DNA of 64,000 bases from Chaunax sp. Z400 (taxonomy: Eukaryota; Chordata; Actinopteri; Lophiiformes; Chaunacidae), in the NCBI GenBank assembly GCA_037577475.1, contig CM075190.1, positions 1,064,001-1,128,000 of the forward strand, given 5' to 3'. Position 1 is the first letter of the stretch. Every line of letters begins with the position of its first letter. Positions 63,422 to 64,000 of this stretch are shown here, piece after piece. Under the pieces are notes generated by a model. It was not told the DNA's origin. It saw only the letters and a list, made by a program, of their open reading frames with translations, and did no database searches. A program made the position numbers and the translations under genes.

Positions 63422-64000
63422 CGAGTCTCTACGACCTTCCGTTCAAAAGTTACCAACCCGGGTAGGGCCCCGATTGAGTTTTTATCCCCTTAACCCTAAC
63501 CCTAACCCTAACCCTAACCCCTAACCCACACTTGTCCGCGAGTCTCTACGACCTTCCGTTCCCGAGATACAAAAATTCCAAAAATCACCAAAAATACATG
63601 TCATATCTCGGGAACCGTAAGTCGTAGAGACTCGGTTTACCCGCTGGCATTCTTGGAGACCCCATAAAACCATTGAAAGAGCTTATCCCCGAGTCTCTAC
63701 GACCTTCCGTTTCCGAGATACACACATTCACTATAGGCGAACCAAACCCCACTCACTTCAATGGGAAAATAAACTTGAGTATAACTCGGGAACGGAAGGT
63801 CGTAGAGACTCGGGACCATGATCCGTCCGACATAATTCGTGGTCTCTGAACACGCCAGACTTCTCCACGAGTCTCTACGACCTTCCGTTCCCGAGATACA
63901 AACATTCCAAAAATCACGAAAAATACATGTCATATCTCGGGAACCGTAAGTCGTAGAGACTCGGTTTACCTGCCGGCATTCTTGGAGACCCCATAAAACC
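63422..64000 (+). repeat. Right-edge partial cassette TACA...
   Basis: T 63422-63538, A 63539-63689, C 63690-63867, and a final A from 63868 cut off by the window end after 133 of 151 nt. The order continues the 59314-type copy. Confidence 0.92.

Larger units (their letters stand above)
1..64000 (+). repeat. Continuous modular satellite array with interspersed telomeric tracts
   Basis: The whole window consists of four related modules that start with a shared arm (gagtctctacgaccttcc core): A 151 bp, B 152 bp, C 178 bp and T 111/117/124 bp. By hand parsing there are 127 A, 105 B, 118 C and 69 T, and the lengths add to exactly 64,000. No unique flanking DNA is present, so the array extends beyond both ends. 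T modules carry CCCTAA repeats, always with the C-rich strand on +. Copies of higher-order units look nearly identical, which points to recent unequal exchange or amplification. I do not recognise the family by name. A subtelomeric or large interstitial-telomeric satellite is the most likely identity. Near-identical long units also make assembly collapse or expansion possible, so copy numbers should be treated with care. Confidence 0.97.

Noticed and set aside
1..64000. Prokaryotic or viral genome segment
   Set aside because: There are no coding regions at all over 64 kb, and TTAGGG-type tracts recur throughout.

Overview
The window is a single, uninterrupted eukaryotic satellite array. I see no real protein-coding gene, RNA gene, CRISPR array or autonomous mobile element in it. 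Open frames of up to 105 codons exist on both strands, but they are copies of the same repeat-module readings and end wherever module order changes. The organism is a eukaryote with TTAGGG-type telomeres: the array carries 69 short CCCTAA tracts, all in the same orientation (C-rich strand on +). If this is subtelomeric DNA in the usual polarity, the chromosome end lies to the left. The lineage cannot be fixed from the sequence. TTAGGG telomeres occur in vertebrates, many other animals, many fungi and some protists. Many variable sites are CpG transitions, which suggests methylated DNA.

I could parse the array by hand into four module types that all begin with the same arm (cgagtctctacgaccttccg...). 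A is 151 bp, B is 152 bp and C is 178 bp. Each of these is a 31-bp left arm, a type-specific loop (34, 35 or 61 bp), an inverted 31-bp right arm and a 55-bp linker, so each is a hairpin-like dyad. T (111, 117 or 124 bp) has only the first 23 nt of the arm, then 47 nt of unique sequence, then CCCTAA repeats. The window holds 127 A, 105 B, 118 C and 69 T, 419 modules in all, with the first and last truncated. Their lengths sum to exactly 64,000, so nothing is left unexplained. Outside the telomeric tracts I found only one length change, a 2-bp loss at 58474/58475.

Order is strongly constrained. Only 8 of the 16 possible neighbour pairs occur (A>T 69, A>B 44, A>C 13, B>C 105, C>A 96, C>B 22, T>A 31, T>B 38), and no type ever follows itself. 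All 8 can be derived from one ancestral cycle T-B-C-A (about 598-605 bp) by deletions between shared arms.

Layout from left to right: 1-14039 is built of TBCA and TBCABCA cassettes and includes two 6007-bp higher-order copies (2026-8032, 8033-14039). 14040-19786 holds a 2818-bp tandem duplication rich in BCBC runs. 19787-26556 is mixed, with T-A-T-A cassettes and a 1017-bp doublet. 26557-45844 contains three copies of a 3453-bp block (27630, 35442, 42392) and a 2537-bp duplication. From 39163 rightwards a new A>C junction appears. 48594-54225 is four tandem copies of a 1408-bp unit. 54226-64000 is a mosaic, including a duplicated segment offset by 2968 bp.

The most interesting points are these. 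(1) The C linker is the reverse complement of the A and B linkers, although the C loop is not reversed. (2) The arm-linker-arm unit is bounded by TA, like a foldback or MITE element. (3) The telomeric insert is flanked by 23-bp direct repeats of the arm, like a break-repair insertion. (4) The T subtype predicts which module follows it. The array may be an amplified subtelomeric cassette able to act in recombination-based chromosome-end maintenance. That last point is inference.
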